A DNA stretch of 64,000 nucleotides from Ectothiorhodospiraceae bacterium (GTDB lineage Bacteria > Pseudomonadota > Gammaproteobacteria > HK1): the NCBI GenBank assembly GCA_024234875.1, contig JACKNM010000005.1, positions 376,686 through 440,685 of the forward strand, given 5' to 3'. The notes beneath the pieces were generated by a model. It did not search any database, had not been told where the DNA came from, and was given only the letters and a program-made list of their open reading frames with translations. The position numbers and the translations under genes are program-made. The stretch's first letter is position 1; each line of letters opens with the position of its first letter. Positions 15,484-24,051 of the stretch are shown here, in pieces.

Positions 15484-17112
15484 TCACAGCGACTTCGCCT
15501 GCTCGCGCAGCACGAATTTCTGAATCTTCCCGGTCGAGGTCTTGGGGAGTGGCCCGAAGACCACGGTGCGCGGCACCTTGAAGCGCGCGAGCCGGTCGCG
15601 GCAGAAGGCGACCACGGATTCGGCATCGACCGGTGGTGCGTCGGCGCGTGGGGTGACGAAGGCGCATACGGTCTCGCCCCAGTGGTCGTCGGGGCGCGCG
15701 ACCACCGCCGCCTCCATCACCGAGGGGTGCTGGTACAGCACCTCCTCGACCTCGAGGCTGGAGACGTTCTCACCGCCGGTGATGATCACGTCCTTCGCGC
15801 GGTCCTTGACCTCGATGTAGCCGTCGGGGTGGCGCACCGCGAGGTCGCCGGTGTGGAACCAGCCGCCGCGCAGGCTCTCCTCGGTGGCGGTGGGGTTTCT
15901 CAGGTACCCCTTCATCACCGTGTTCCCACGCAGCATCAGCTCGCCGATGGTCTCGCCGTCGGACGGCACCGGCGCCATGGTCTGCGGATCCGCCACCATC
16001 AGGTCCTGCATGGTGTGGTAGCGCACGCCCTGGCGCGCCATGCGCGCGGCGCGCTCGGGGAGCGCCATCGCGTCCCAGTCGGGCTGCCAGGCGCAAACCG
16101 TCGACGGCCCCATGGTCTCGGTGAGGCCATAGAGGTGGGTGACTCGAAAGCCCATGCGCTCCATCGACGCGATCACCGCGCTCGGTGGCGCGGCGCCGCC
16201 GGTCGCTATCTCGACCACGTGGTCGAACGTGCGCTTCACCGTCGCCGGCGCGTGGATCAGCATGTTGAGCACCACCGGGGCGCCGCACATGTGGGTCACC
16301 TGCTCCTCGGCGATGCGCGGGAAGATGACCGCGGGGTCGACTTTCCGCAGGCAGACGTGGGTGCCGCCGACCGCGGTCACCGCCCAGGTATAGGTCCAGC
16401 CGTTGCAGTGGAACATCGGCAGCGTCCACAGGTAGACGCTGCGCGCGGTGAGGCCGAAGGCGAGGATCTGCCCGAAGGCGTTGAGGTAGGCGCCGCGATG
16501 GTGGGCGACCACGCCCTTCGGGTTGCCGGTGGTGCCCGAGGTGTAGCAGAGGCTGATCGCCTGCCACTCGTCGGCCGGCGGGTCGAAGGTCGCGCTCGGG
16601 TCACCGCTGGCGATGAAGTCCTCGTAGGTGGTCTCGCCGAGGAGACGGCCGCCGTCGTGGGTCGGATCGTCGATGTCGATCACCAACACGTCGTGGTCGA
16701 CTCGCTCCAACGCGGCCGCGACGGTGTCGGAGAACTCGCGGTCGGTGATCAGCACCTTGCTGCGCGCGTGCCCGAGGATGAAGGCGATGGTGGCGGCGTC
16801 GAGCCGGTAGTTCAGCGCGTTGAGGACCGCCCCGGTCATCGGCACGCCGTAGTGGGCCTCCAGCATCTCCGGCACGTTCGGCGCCATCACCGACACCGTG
16901 TCGCCGACGCCGACCCCACGCGCGGCGAGCGCGCTCGCCAGCCGCCGGCAGCGCGCGTCGAGCTCGGCGTAGGTGTAACGCCGCTCGCCGTGGACCACCG
17001 CGGTCTTCTTCGGGTAGACGCTGGCCGAGCGCTCGAGGAACGCGATTGGAGAGAGCGCGGCCCAGTTGGCCGGGGTGCGATCGAGGTCGTGCTCGAAGGG
17101 GTTGCCGTGCAT
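15484..17112 (-). CDS. Acyl-CoA ligase (AMP-forming)
   Basis: A 542-residue adenylate-forming enzyme that activates a carboxylic acid with ATP and CoA. The P-loop is YTSGTTGNPKGV (190-201), the A4/A5 region is YGLTETMGPS, the hinge GGWFHTGDLAV, and the C-terminal catalytic Lys529 lies in KTSTGK. It resembles the group that includes DmdB (methylmercaptopropionate) and medium-chain fatty-acid ligases. Thirty-one bases separate it from the transhydrogenase gene downstream, so it probably shares that operon; activation of 4-hydroxybutyrate or a related short acid is possible but unproven. Confidence 0.85.
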   Translation of the reverse strand: MHGNPFEHDLDRTPANWAALSPIAFLERSASVYPKKTAVVHGERRYTYAELDARCRRLASALAARGVGVGDTVSVMAPNVPEMLEAHYGVPMTGAVLNALNYRLDAATIAFILGHARSKVLITDREFSDTVAAALERVDHDVLVIDIDDPTHDGGRLLGETTYEDFIASGDPSATFDPPADEWQAISLCYTSGTTGNPKGVVAHHRGAYLNAFGQILAFGLTARSVYLWTLPMFHCNGWTYTWAVTAVGGTHVCLRKVDPAVIFPRIAEEQVTHMCGAPVVLNMLIHAPATVKRTFDHVVEIATGGAAPPSAVIASMERMGFRVTHLYGLTETMGPSTVCAWQPDWDAMALPERAARMARQGVRYHTMQDLMVADPQTMAPVPSDGETIGELMLRGNTVMKGYLRNPTATEESLRGGWFHTGDLAVRHPDGYIEVKDRAKDVIITGGENVSSLEVEEVLYQHPSVMEAAVVARPDDHWGETVCAFVTPRADAPPVDAESVVAFCRDRLARFKVPRTVVFGPLPKTSTGKIQKFVLREQAKSL

Positions 17113-17148
17113 CTCGGGTCTCTCGCGCCGCCTCGTCTCAGCCGCGCA

Positions 17149-18438
17149 TCAGCCGCGTTGGGCGCGGTGCAGCGCCTGGTCCAGGTCCCACAGGATGTCG
17201 TCGAGCGTCTCCAACCCGACCGACAGCCGGATCATGTCCGGGGTCACCCCCGCCTTGACCTGCTCCTCGTCGGAGAGCTGGCGATGGGTGGTGGAGCCCG
17301 GGTGGATCACCAGGGTCTTGGCGTCGCCTACGTTGGCCAGATGGCTCATGAACTGCGCCGCGTCGATGAAGCGTTCGCCGGCGGCGCGCCCGCCCTTGAT
17401 GCCGAAGGTGAGCATCGCGCCCGGGCCCTTCGGGAAGTAGCGGCGCGCGAGATCGTGGTACTTGCTGCTCGGCAGGCCCGGGTAGCTCACCCAACCCACC
17501 AGCGGGTGCTCCTCCAGGAACCGCGCCACCGCCAGCGCGTTCTCGACGTGGCGGTCCATGCGCACCGGCAGGCTCTCCAGCCCCTGCAAGAACAGGAAGG
17601 CGTTGAACGGGCTCAGGCAGGCGCCGAAGGTGCGCAGCAGCTCGCAGCGCGCCTTCATGGTGTAGCCGAAGTCCCCGAAGGTCTCGTAGAAGCGCACCCC
17701 GTGATAGCCCGGGGACGGCTCGGTCATGGTCGGGAACTTGCCGTTGTCCCAGGGGAAGCGGCCGGACTCGACGATGACCCCGCCGATCGACGTGCCGTGG
17801 CCGCCGATGTACTTGGTGGCGGAATGAATGGCGATGTCCGCGCCGTGGTCGAACACCCGGCAGAGATAGGGGGTGGCGAAGGTGCTGTCGATCATCAACG
17901 GCAAGTCGGCGGCGTGCGCGATGTCGGCCACCGCCGCGATGTCGAGCACGTTGATCCCGGGATTGCCGATTGTCTCGGCGTAGACGAGCCGGGTGCGATC
18001 GGTGATCGCGCGGGCGAAGTTCTCCGGATCGTCCGGGTCGACGAAGGTGGTCTGGATGCCGAGCTTCGGCAAGTTCACCCCGAACAGGGTGTGGGTGCCG
18101 CCGTAGAGCGTGCTCGCCGAGACGACGTGGTCGCCGGCTTCCAGCAGGGTCAGCACCGCGGTCATCTCCGCCGCCATGCCCGATGCCGTCGCCACCGCCG
18201 CGCGGCCGCCCTCCAGCGCCGCCATGCGTTCCTCGAACACCGCGGTGGTCGGGTTCGAGAGCCGGGTGTAGACGTTGCCGAAGGTCTGCAGGTTGAACAG
18301 GCTCGAGGCGTGCTCGGCGCTGTCGAAGACGTAGGAGCTCGTCTGGTAGATGGGGACCGCGCGCGCACCGGTCGCGGGGTCCGGAATCTGCCCCGCGTGC
18401 AGGCACAGTGTCTCGATGCCGAATTCCCGGTCCGCCAT
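17149..18438 (-). CDS. O-acetylhomoserine aminocarboxypropyltransferase (sulfhydrylase)
   Basis: A PLP enzyme making homocysteine from O-acetylhomoserine and sulfide in direct-sulfhydrylation methionine synthesis. The 429-residue protein belongs to the Cys/Met metabolism family: TLCLHAGQIPDPATGARAVP near the start, YTRLSNPTT (57-65), DSTFATP (184-190) and the PLP Lys209 in SATKYIGGHG. The ATG overlaps the stop of the CoA-binding gene as TGATG, which indicates translational coupling. cysE, needed for sulfur assimilation into cysteine, is 1 kb upstream. It is unusual to find it heading a run of 4-hydroxybutyrate-type genes. Confidence 0.92.
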   Translation of the reverse strand: MADREFGIETLCLHAGQIPDPATGARAVPIYQTSSYVFDSAEHASSLFNLQTFGNVYTRLSNPTTAVFEERMAALEGGRAAVATASGMAAEMTAVLTLLEAGDHVVSASTLYGGTHTLFGVNLPKLGIQTTFVDPDDPENFARAITDRTRLVYAETIGNPGINVLDIAAVADIAHAADLPLMIDSTFATPYLCRVFDHGADIAIHSATKYIGGHGTSIGGVIVESGRFPWDNGKFPTMTEPSPGYHGVRFYETFGDFGYTMKARCELLRTFGACLSPFNAFLFLQGLESLPVRMDRHVENALAVARFLEEHPLVGWVSYPGLPSSKYHDLARRYFPKGPGAMLTFGIKGGRAAGERFIDAAQFMSHLANVGDAKTLVIHPGSTTHRQLSDEEQVKAGVTPDMIRLSVGLETLDDILWDLDQALHRAQRG

Positions 18439-18917
18439 CAGTGCGGCACCTGTTGTGGGCGCTTGGCCGAGATCACCTTGGTGTTCACGCCGGCGAAGCC
18501 GAGCCCGCCGAACAGTCGCGCGTACTCGATCTTCACGCAGCGATCCATCACCACCTCGAGGCCCCCCTCGTGAGCGATCCGTGCCGCCTCCTCGCTCACC
18601 ACCCCGAGCTGCATCCACAGCACCTTGGCGCCGATGGCCACCGCCTCGCGCGCCAGCGCCGGCATCTCCTCGGCGCGGCGGAAGCAGTCGACCATGTCCA
18701 CCGGCTCACCGATCGCCGCGAGGCTCGGGTAGCAGCGCTCGCCGAGCACCTCCTCGTAGCGCGGGTTCACCGGGATCACGCGATAGCCGTGCTCCTGGAG
18801 GTACTTGGCCGCGAAGTAGCTCGGCCGGTACCAGCTCGCGGACAGCCCGACCACCGCCACGGTGCGGGTCTGCTGCAGGATTCGGCGGATGCCGGGGATG
18901 TCCTCGACGGTGTGCAT
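18438..18917 (-). CDS. CoA-binding domain protein (YccU-like)
   Basis: A 159-residue single-domain Rossmann protein related to the CoA-binding domain of succinyl-CoA ligase alpha. It has TVAVVGLSASWYRPSYFAAKYLQEHGYRV (18-46, described here as two adjoining stretches), IPVNPRY and VLWMQLGV motifs. E. coli YccU is an example with unknown role. The gene is first in a leftward operon and its stop overlaps the ATG of the sulfhydrylase, so the two are likely linked in expression and perhaps in sulfur or acyl-CoA metabolism. Confidence 0.85.
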   Translation of the reverse strand: MHTVEDIPGIRRILQQTRTVAVVGLSASWYRPSYFAAKYLQEHGYRVIPVNPRYEEVLGERCYPSLAAIGEPVDMVDCFRRAEEMPALAREAVAIGAKVLWMQLGVVSEEAARIAHEGGLEVVMDRCVKIEYARLFGGLGFAGVNTKVISAKRPQQVPH

Positions 18918-18951
18918 GCGGTCCGCTCTCGTGGCAGGGGCTGGGTGGCGC

Positions 18952-18982
18952 AGTATATCGCCCGGCTGCCCCCGCGCGGGGG
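18952..18982 (-). promoter_or_regulatory. Putative promoter with GC palindrome upstream of the CoA-binding/sulfhydrylase operon
   Basis: Reading leftward, TATACT (18957-18952) is a good -10 box about 35 bp before the ATG of the first gene. The 14-bp palindrome CCCCCGCGCGGGGG (18969-18982) lies where spacer and -35 would be. No normal -35 is visible, which suggests an activator- or repressor-bound site. Confidence 0.35.
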
Positions 18983-19073
18983 ATGCGGGCGCCGGGATGC
19001 GCCGCGTGCGGGCCCGCCTGCCGCCGGCGCGCCCGGAAGGACGATGGCCGTCGCGAGGGCGCTGGGCGCGCGG

Positions 19074-19415
19074 TCAGCGTGCGGCGAGGAGGCGCAGCAG
19101 CGTCGGTGACCAGGCGACCAGGAGCGCGGCCAGCAGCACCAGCTCCAGGACGATGATGCGCACGAAGCGCGCCCGCTCCTCTCCGGTCTTGTCGGACATG
19201 AAGACCATCGACATCACCGCGTCCAGCGGCAGCACGAAGGTCATCATGGCGAACATCGCCGGCGCCACCGCCTGCGGAATCACCGCCCATCCGTGCGGTG
19301 TGCCCACGCCCGAGGCGAAGGGCGCGATGGTGACCAGGGCGACGACGATCGCCACCATCCCGATCCGCAAGGCGCCGAGGTCGCGCGCCCACCGTCCCAC
19401 GATCGTGGTGGTCAT
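19074..19415 (-). CDS. Small three-helix membrane protein, function unknown
   Basis: A 113-residue protein with three hydrophobic segments (about 18-36, 46-70 and 86-110) and a charged loop SDKTGEERARFVR before the last helix. It does not match a family I recognise. ATG 19415 is the only sensible start, and the gene begins 19 bp after the stop of cysE, so it is probably cotranscribed with it. No function is assigned. Confidence 0.65.
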   Translation of the reverse strand: MTTTIVGRWARDLGALRIGMVAIVVALVTIAPFASGVGTPHGWAVIPQAVAPAMFAMMTFVLPLDAVMSMVFMSDKTGEERARFVRIIVLELVLLAALLVAWSPTLLRLLAAR

Positions 19416-19434
19416 GCTCTGCGCTCCGTTTCGC

Positions 19435-20265
19435 TCAGCAGCAGCCGCCGCGCCTGCCGAGACGGTGGTCCATCTCGCGCGCCGGCTCCATACAGTCGCT
19501 CGGGCCGATGACCTCCGCCGGAACCCCTGCCACCGTGGTGCGCGGGGGGACGTTCGCCAGCACGACGCTGCCGGCGCCCACCCGCGAGCACTCGCCCACC
19601 TCGACGTTGCCGAGGATCTTCGCGCCGGCGCCGATGAGCACGCCGCGGCGGACCTTCGGATGGCGGTCGCCCGACTCCTTGCCGGTCCCGCCGAGCGTCA
19701 CCTCGTGCAGGATCGAGACGTTGTCCTCGACCACCGCGGTCTCGCCGATGACCACGCTGGTGGCGTGGTCGATCATGATCCCCTGGCCGATTCGCGCCGC
19801 CGGATGGATGTCGACCGCGAAGACCTCCGAGGTGCGGCCCTGCAGGAACAGCGCGAGCGAGTGCCGGCCCTCGCGCCACAGCCAGTTGGCCACGCGATGG
19901 CTCTGCAGGGCGTGGAAGCCCTTGAAGTACATGAACGGCTCGGACAGGCGATGCGCCGCCGGGTCACGCTCACGAACCGCGCGGATGTCGGCGCGGGCGC
20001 GCTGGCCGAGCTGGGGATCGGCGGCCATCGCGTCGATGATCAGCTCGCGGAGCAGCATCGCCGGCAGGACCGGGCTCTCCAGCTTGCCGGCGAGGATGAA
20101 CCCGAGTGCGTCCTCCAGCGTCTTGTGGTTGAGCACCGAGGCATGGAGGAAGCTCGCCAGCACCGGCTCGGCGGCGGCCGAGGCCGCGACCTCGTCGCGA
20201 ATGGTCTGCCACAGCGGATCCAGTGCGGCCGCCTCGGCGAGGCGTGCAGCTTGCGTCTTGGCCAT
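19435..20265 (-). CDS. cysE: Serine O-acetyltransferase
   Basis: It makes O-acetylserine from serine and acetyl-CoA, the committed step of cysteine synthesis. The 276-residue protein has the N-terminal helical SATase domain (residues 10-140: DPLWQTIRDEV, FILAGKL, DPAAHRL) and a left-handed beta-helix with hexapeptide repeats such as IGQGIMIDHATSVVIGET (160-177) and VLIGAGAKILGNVEVG. His and Asp of the catalytic pair lie in the DPAAHR and IDHAT stretches. The C-terminus ends in Cys-Cys, longer than the E. coli tail that binds cysteine synthase. The small membrane-protein gene follows. Confidence 0.93.
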   Translation of the reverse strand: MAKTQAARLAEAAALDPLWQTIRDEVAASAAAEPVLASFLHASVLNHKTLEDALGFILAGKLESPVLPAMLLRELIIDAMAADPQLGQRARADIRAVRERDPAAHRLSEPFMYFKGFHALQSHRVANWLWREGRHSLALFLQGRTSEVFAVDIHPAARIGQGIMIDHATSVVIGETAVVEDNVSILHEVTLGGTGKESGDRHPKVRRGVLIGAGAKILGNVEVGECSRVGAGSVVLANVPPRTTVAGVPAEVIGPSDCMEPAREMDHRLGRRGGCC

Positions 20266-20477
20266 GGTCGGCGGCTCCTGGTGACGATCGGGTCACGGTC
20301 GGCGCGAGACGGGGCCGGTCCTGACATCCCACGATCGAGGTCGCAGTTTCCCCGAGCGAGGCCGAGTCGCGCAACGCCGAGGGCGGGGATTCCGCGCGCT
20401 CCGCCCCGAGCGGGTGTCCGGCCGCGGGGCGGCCGCGTGGCACCCCGTCGGACCGCCGTCCGGTGCACCGTCGCGCA

Positions 20478-21518
20478 TCAGCTCCGCGGCGCGGCCGCTC
20501 GCGTCTCCCGGCTCCACAGGTGCATGCCGTACTTCCAGTAGCCGCGGACGTTGGCGAGGCGGGTGTCCACGCCGGTCTCCGCCGCAACCACCTCGCCCTG
20601 CAGCAAGGGCTTCAGGTACGGGGCGAGGACCGAGCCGCCGCCGCCGGTGACCACGATGAGGTCGATGTCCCAGTCGTCGGCCCAAAGTCGCTCCGCCTCC
20701 GACGCGATCGACGCCGCGAGCTTGCCGAAGGCCTGCTCCTTGATCGGCTTCAGGTCGATGTTGCGGCCGCGGATCTTGATGCTGCCGCGGGCCACCGCGT
20801 CGTAGAGGCGGTAGAGCTCGACGTTGACCCCGGTGACGTCACGCAGGTGTGCCGCGATCAGGGTGAAGGCGCGCGAGATGCCGTTGTCGGTGGTGCGCGA
20901 GCCGCGCTCCGAGTACCGCGTGCGGTCGGCGATGCTGTAGTCGCAGGTGCGAAAGCCGACGTCGACGATGCCGATCTTCTCCTGCACGAAGCGCTTGTCG
21001 GCGACCTCGGCGCTGTTGCCGAGCATGCCGTCGAACAGCGAGCCGAACGGCTGCGGGATGATTCGCGCGTGGGTGACGTTCAGCGTCATCTCCTCGCGCT
21101 TGCCGGCGGCGTCGAAACGGGCGATGGCGTGCTTGCCGACGAGGATGCCGTTCAGGGTGTCGCGATGGCGGCGGTAGTAGCTGATGGGAAGGCCCGAGAC
21201 CACGCGCACCGGCTCGCCGCGGTCGACGAGCCGCGACAGCGCGGCGAGCGCCATGGTCTTGGCGAAGGTGCCGATGAGCTGGTCCTGGTCGAGCGTGAAC
21301 GAGCGCACGTTGCTCTGGCGCTCGGCCAGCTCGCCGACGAAGTACGCCTTGCCGTCGGTCTCGATGTGCAGGTAGTCGTCGGTGGCGGGCGCGGTGGTGA
21401 GCTGCTCGCGATACTGGATCTCCGAGGCCTCGCCGAAGATCGACTTGAAGACCATGAACTCCCTGCCGTTGCACGCCTTGGTGAAGCCGAAGCCGATGTC
21501 GATGCCGACGATCTGCAC
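20478..21518 (-). CDS. ParM/StbA-like actin-family protein
   Basis: A 346-residue actin-like ATPase. Phosphate-1 is GIDIGFGFTK (5-14), phosphate-2 lies in KIGIVDVGFRTCDY, and the adenosine motif is IVVTGGGGSVLAPYLKP near the C-terminus. ParM-type filaments segregate plasmids. Here the gene sits alone on what is clearly chromosomal DNA, and no ParR-like gene or centromere-like iterons are seen in the 212 bp downstream or 100 bp upstream. The start is GTG 21518 with GGGAGG eight bases upstream. It could be an orphan cytoskeletal protein or a relic of an integrated element. Confidence 0.85.
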   Translation of the reverse strand: MQIVGIDIGFGFTKACNGREFMVFKSIFGEASEIQYREQLTTAPATDDYLHIETDGKAYFVGELAERQSNVRSFTLDQDQLIGTFAKTMALAALSRLVDRGEPVRVVSGLPISYYRRHRDTLNGILVGKHAIARFDAAGKREEMTLNVTHARIIPQPFGSLFDGMLGNSAEVADKRFVQEKIGIVDVGFRTCDYSIADRTRYSERGSRTTDNGISRAFTLIAAHLRDVTGVNVELYRLYDAVARGSIKIRGRNIDLKPIKEQAFGKLAASIASEAERLWADDWDIDLIVVTGGGGSVLAPYLKPLLQGEVVAAETGVDTRLANVRGYWKYGMHLWSRETRAAAPRS

Positions 21519-21619
21519 GGTCGCATCCTCCCGAGGTGGCGTCCCATCGCGCGCCGGCCTTGTAGCACGCGACGCGCACCGGGGGCAAAGGCGCGGGGCA
21601 CCGCCGCGCCGCGCAGCCC

Positions 21620-22081
21620 TCAGAACATGCCGAGCTCGAGGCCGGCGGCGATCGCGGTCCCGAGCTCGCTGCAGTGCCGGAGCGCGACGTCGGTGATCGG
21701 GCCGCGCCAGACGACCGGCTCGCGCACCTCGCGCAGCGGATAGCCGCGCGCGATGCGCCGCAGGGCCGCCAGCGCGCCGGTGCCGTCGTTCCCGGCCGCG
21801 ATGACCGCGGCGTAGGGGAGGCCGTCGACCCGGCCGGCGCAGGGATAGTAGGTCCGGTCGAGGAAGTCCTTCATCCCACCGGACAGGTAGCCGAAGTTCT
21901 CCGGGCTCGCGAGCACCACCGCGTCGGTGCGCAGGAGGTCCCCCGGCCCGGCGTCGACGGCGCGCAGCAGCGTGGTCTCCACCCCGTCGATCTCGGCCGA
22001 CCGCGCGCCGGTGGCCACCGCCAGCGCCAGGCGCTCGGTGGTTCCGGTCTGCGAGTGGTAGACGACGAGCAGCCGCTTCAA
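21620..22081 (-). CDS. Flavodoxin / NADPH-dependent FMN-reductase-like protein
   Basis: A 153-residue flavodoxin-fold protein. The FMN phosphate loop is YHSQTGTTERLA near the N-terminus, and ASPENFGYLSGGMKDFLDRTYYP matches the second FMN-contacting loop. It is likely a cytoplasmic electron carrier or quinone/azo reductase. I chose TTG 22081 since GGGAGGAG lies five to six bases upstream; an ATG at 22108 would add nine residues and place that ribosome site inside the gene. Confidence 0.8.
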   Translation of the reverse strand: MKRLLVVYHSQTGTTERLALAVATGARSAEIDGVETTLLRAVDAGPGDLLRTDAVVLASPENFGYLSGGMKDFLDRTYYPCAGRVDGLPYAAVIAAGNDGTGALAALRRIARGYPLREVREPVVWRGPITDVALRHCSELGTAIAAGLELGMF

Positions 22082-22278
22082 TCGAGCTCCTCCCGACCCC
22101 GGCGCCACGCGCGATCCACACCCGGGTCCGACCCCCGATCCCGGCGCGCGGGCTCGGCGCCGACGGCGACTGTACCCGGCGGCGATGCCCGGGTGTGACC
22201 CGCGGCCCTTGATCCGGCCGGCAGGGTGGCCACAATGGAGTGCCCGCGCCGCGTCGGCGCCCAGCTACGGACCTCGCG

Positions 22279-22922
22279 ATGGCCAACTCGCTCCAGGAGC
22301 AACTCCTCAAGGCCGGTCTCGTCACCGAGGAGCAGCTTGCCGAGTCCCGCGCGCCGAAGCCTCGGCCCGAGCGCAAGCGCGGCCCCGGTGGGCCGGAGGC
22401 GGGCAAGGCTCGGCGACGCGATCGCCGGCGCGGCGGGGCGGCGGTCGCGCCGCCCAGCCTGGCGCCGCGGCGCCCGCCCAGGGCGAGGCGGCGACCGCGG
22501 CCGCGCAAGGGGAGGCGCCGGCCAAGCCGGTGGCCGACCGCGCCCGGCTCGGGCGCATCGCGCGCGATGCGCGTCTCAATCGATACACCCCGGAGGCGCT
22601 GGCGCGCCGGGAGCGCCGACGCCAGCTCGAGGCGTTGCTGGCCGAGCACAAGCGCAACGACGACAAGGCCGACATCCCGCACCACTTCCTGCGCGGCAAG
22701 AAGGTGAAGCACGTCTACGTGACCGCCGAGCAGCACGCGGAGCTCACCGCCGGCAGCCTCTCGGTGCTGGCTCATGACGGCTACCATTACCTGCTCGCGC
22801 CGGAGATCGCCGAGCGCGCGCATGCGCTGGCGCCGGACGCTTTCTTGTTCCGGAACGACCCCGGCGGCGCGCCGAGGAGCGCCGAGGCCGTCGACGACGT
22901 GCCCGACGACATCGTCTGGTAA
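22279..22922 (+). pseudogene. DUF2058 (YaiL-like) gene interrupted by a frameshift
   Basis: The N-terminus MANSLQEQLLKAGLVTEEQL, classic for DUF2058 nucleoprotein/polyamine-associated proteins, is read from ATG 22279. The conserved C-terminus, including DIPHHFLRGKKVKHVYVT, YHYLLAPEIAERA and the end VPDDIVW, is in another frame that finishes at TAA 22920-22922. The join must lie in the G/C run around 22410-22460 and needs one extra base to restore the frame. Downstream of it the shifted frame gives a natural Ala/Gln/Glu linker. The result is either a real inactivating deletion or a sequencing error in a homopolymer-rich stretch. Both halves are otherwise intact. Confidence 0.8.
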
Positions 22923-22953
22923 CCCCGCCACCGCCCCGACGCGGGGCCACGGC

Positions 22954-23688
22954 CTACTGCCAGGTCAGGGCCTCGATGTGGCGTCGGAGCTGCCCCGCGG
23001 TGCGGAACTTGCGCAGGATGAGGGTGCGCTTGAGGCCGCAGCAAATGGCCTTCACCTCGGCCGGCTGCCCCGCGTAGTGCCGCGCGCCACCGAGTGCCTC
23101 GTGGAATACCCGGACCATCTCCACCACGTCGCCGCGGATCGCCTCGGTCTTGGGGCCGGTCCAGTGGAACAGGTCGAAGAGCTTGAGCTCGAAGCGCAGG
23201 CCGTAGCGCTCGACGACGATGTTCTCGCTGTGGAGGTCGCCGTGGTACTCGCCGGCGGCGTGGATGCACTCGACCCCGAGTGCCAGCGCGTGCAGCAGGT
23301 GCAGGGCGGGAAACGGGGCCAGGCGACGCCCGCGCTGGCGGCGCAGGAAGTCGCTCAGCAGCTCGCCGCGGACATAGTCCGATACCAGCACCGTGACCTG
23401 GTGGCCGCGAAAGCGGATCGACTCCTGCGAGTGGTACTGGATCAGGATCTCGCAGGCGCCCAGGCGGTGGAGCTTCTTGGCGTAGTTGCGCGCCGAGCGA
23501 TCACCGGGGTTGCGGTCGGGGAAGAAGAGCTTGGCCGCACGCTCGATACCGGTCGCCCGCTCGCGAACGAGGTAGACCTCGCCCTCCCAACCCGCGCCCA
23601 GACGGTGCACGACCTCGTACTTGCCGGCGAGGATACGTCCGGGGACGAACTCGAACCCACGGATACGCTGCGGTGCGGTGGCGGTCAT
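22954..23688 (-). CDS. Serine/threonine protein-kinase-like protein
   Basis: A 244-residue cytoplasmic protein with a kinase fold. The glycine loop is GAGWEGEVYL (31-40), the ATP Lys is Lys53 (AAKLFF), and the catalytic loop is HGDLHSEN (149-156) with Asp151 and Asn156. The metal-binding DFG is replaced by Asp172-Leu-Phe. The HGDLH form is nearer to RIO/ABC1 and small-molecule kinases than to Hanks-type HRD kinases, so the substrate may be a protein or a metabolite. The C-terminal lobe is short. ATG 23688 has GAGGGAAGCG upstream. An FHA-domain gene lies 1.4 kb away. Confidence 0.75.
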   Translation of the reverse strand: MTATAPQRIRGFEFVPGRILAGKYEVVHRLGAGWEGEVYLVRERATGIERAAKLFFPDRNPGDRSARNYAKKLHRLGACEILIQYHSQESIRFRGHQVTVLVSDYVRGELLSDFLRRQRGRRLAPFPALHLLHALALGVECIHAAGEYHGDLHSENIVVERYGLRFELKLFDLFHWTGPKTEAIRGDVVEMVRVFHEALGGARHYAGQPAEVKAICCGLKRTLILRKFRTAGQLRRHIEALTWQ

Positions 23689-24051
23689 CCTCGCGCTTCC
23701 CTCGCAGTTCGCGACCACCCGCCGTCGCGTCACGAAACGTCGTCGCGGCATCGGCCCGGGTGCGCGGATCGCTCGCCGCGGGGGCCCGATGCGCTCGGCC
23801 GGCGAGGTCGTCCCCGCCGCGGCTCGTCGTCAGCGCCGTCGTGCTCGCCCGCCGTGCTGCGTCCCGGGCGGGCAGGTGTCCATCCCTGTCGAGACTCCCG
23901 CCGGCGAGCGTCGTCCATGATCGGCCGCCGGCGCGCGGCGGGTATTGTTCCTGTTTTCCGACCGGAAAGTGAAGAATAATCACCGTCCGGATTCCAGCCG
24001 GCGACGCCTCGCGTGGCCGGGCAGTCAAGACACCAATCTCGGAGATGCCAC
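23689..24051. other. 363-bp divergent spacer with an AT-rich patch and palindrome
   Basis: No gene is visible between the kinase-like gene and the rightward dehydrogenase. Most of it is GC-rich, but 23940-23985 is unusually AT-rich and holds TTTCCG-AC-CGGAAA (23955-23968), a 14-bp inverted repeat. It is a reasonable place for a promoter or operator of either gene, but I cannot pick out a convincing -35/-10 pair. Confidence 0.4.

Noticed and set aside
15451..18573. A 1040-codon rightward frame
   Set aside because: It is the antisense shadow of the acyl-CoA ligase and O-acetylhomoserine sulfhydrylase genes, with composition typical of GC-rich antisense frames.
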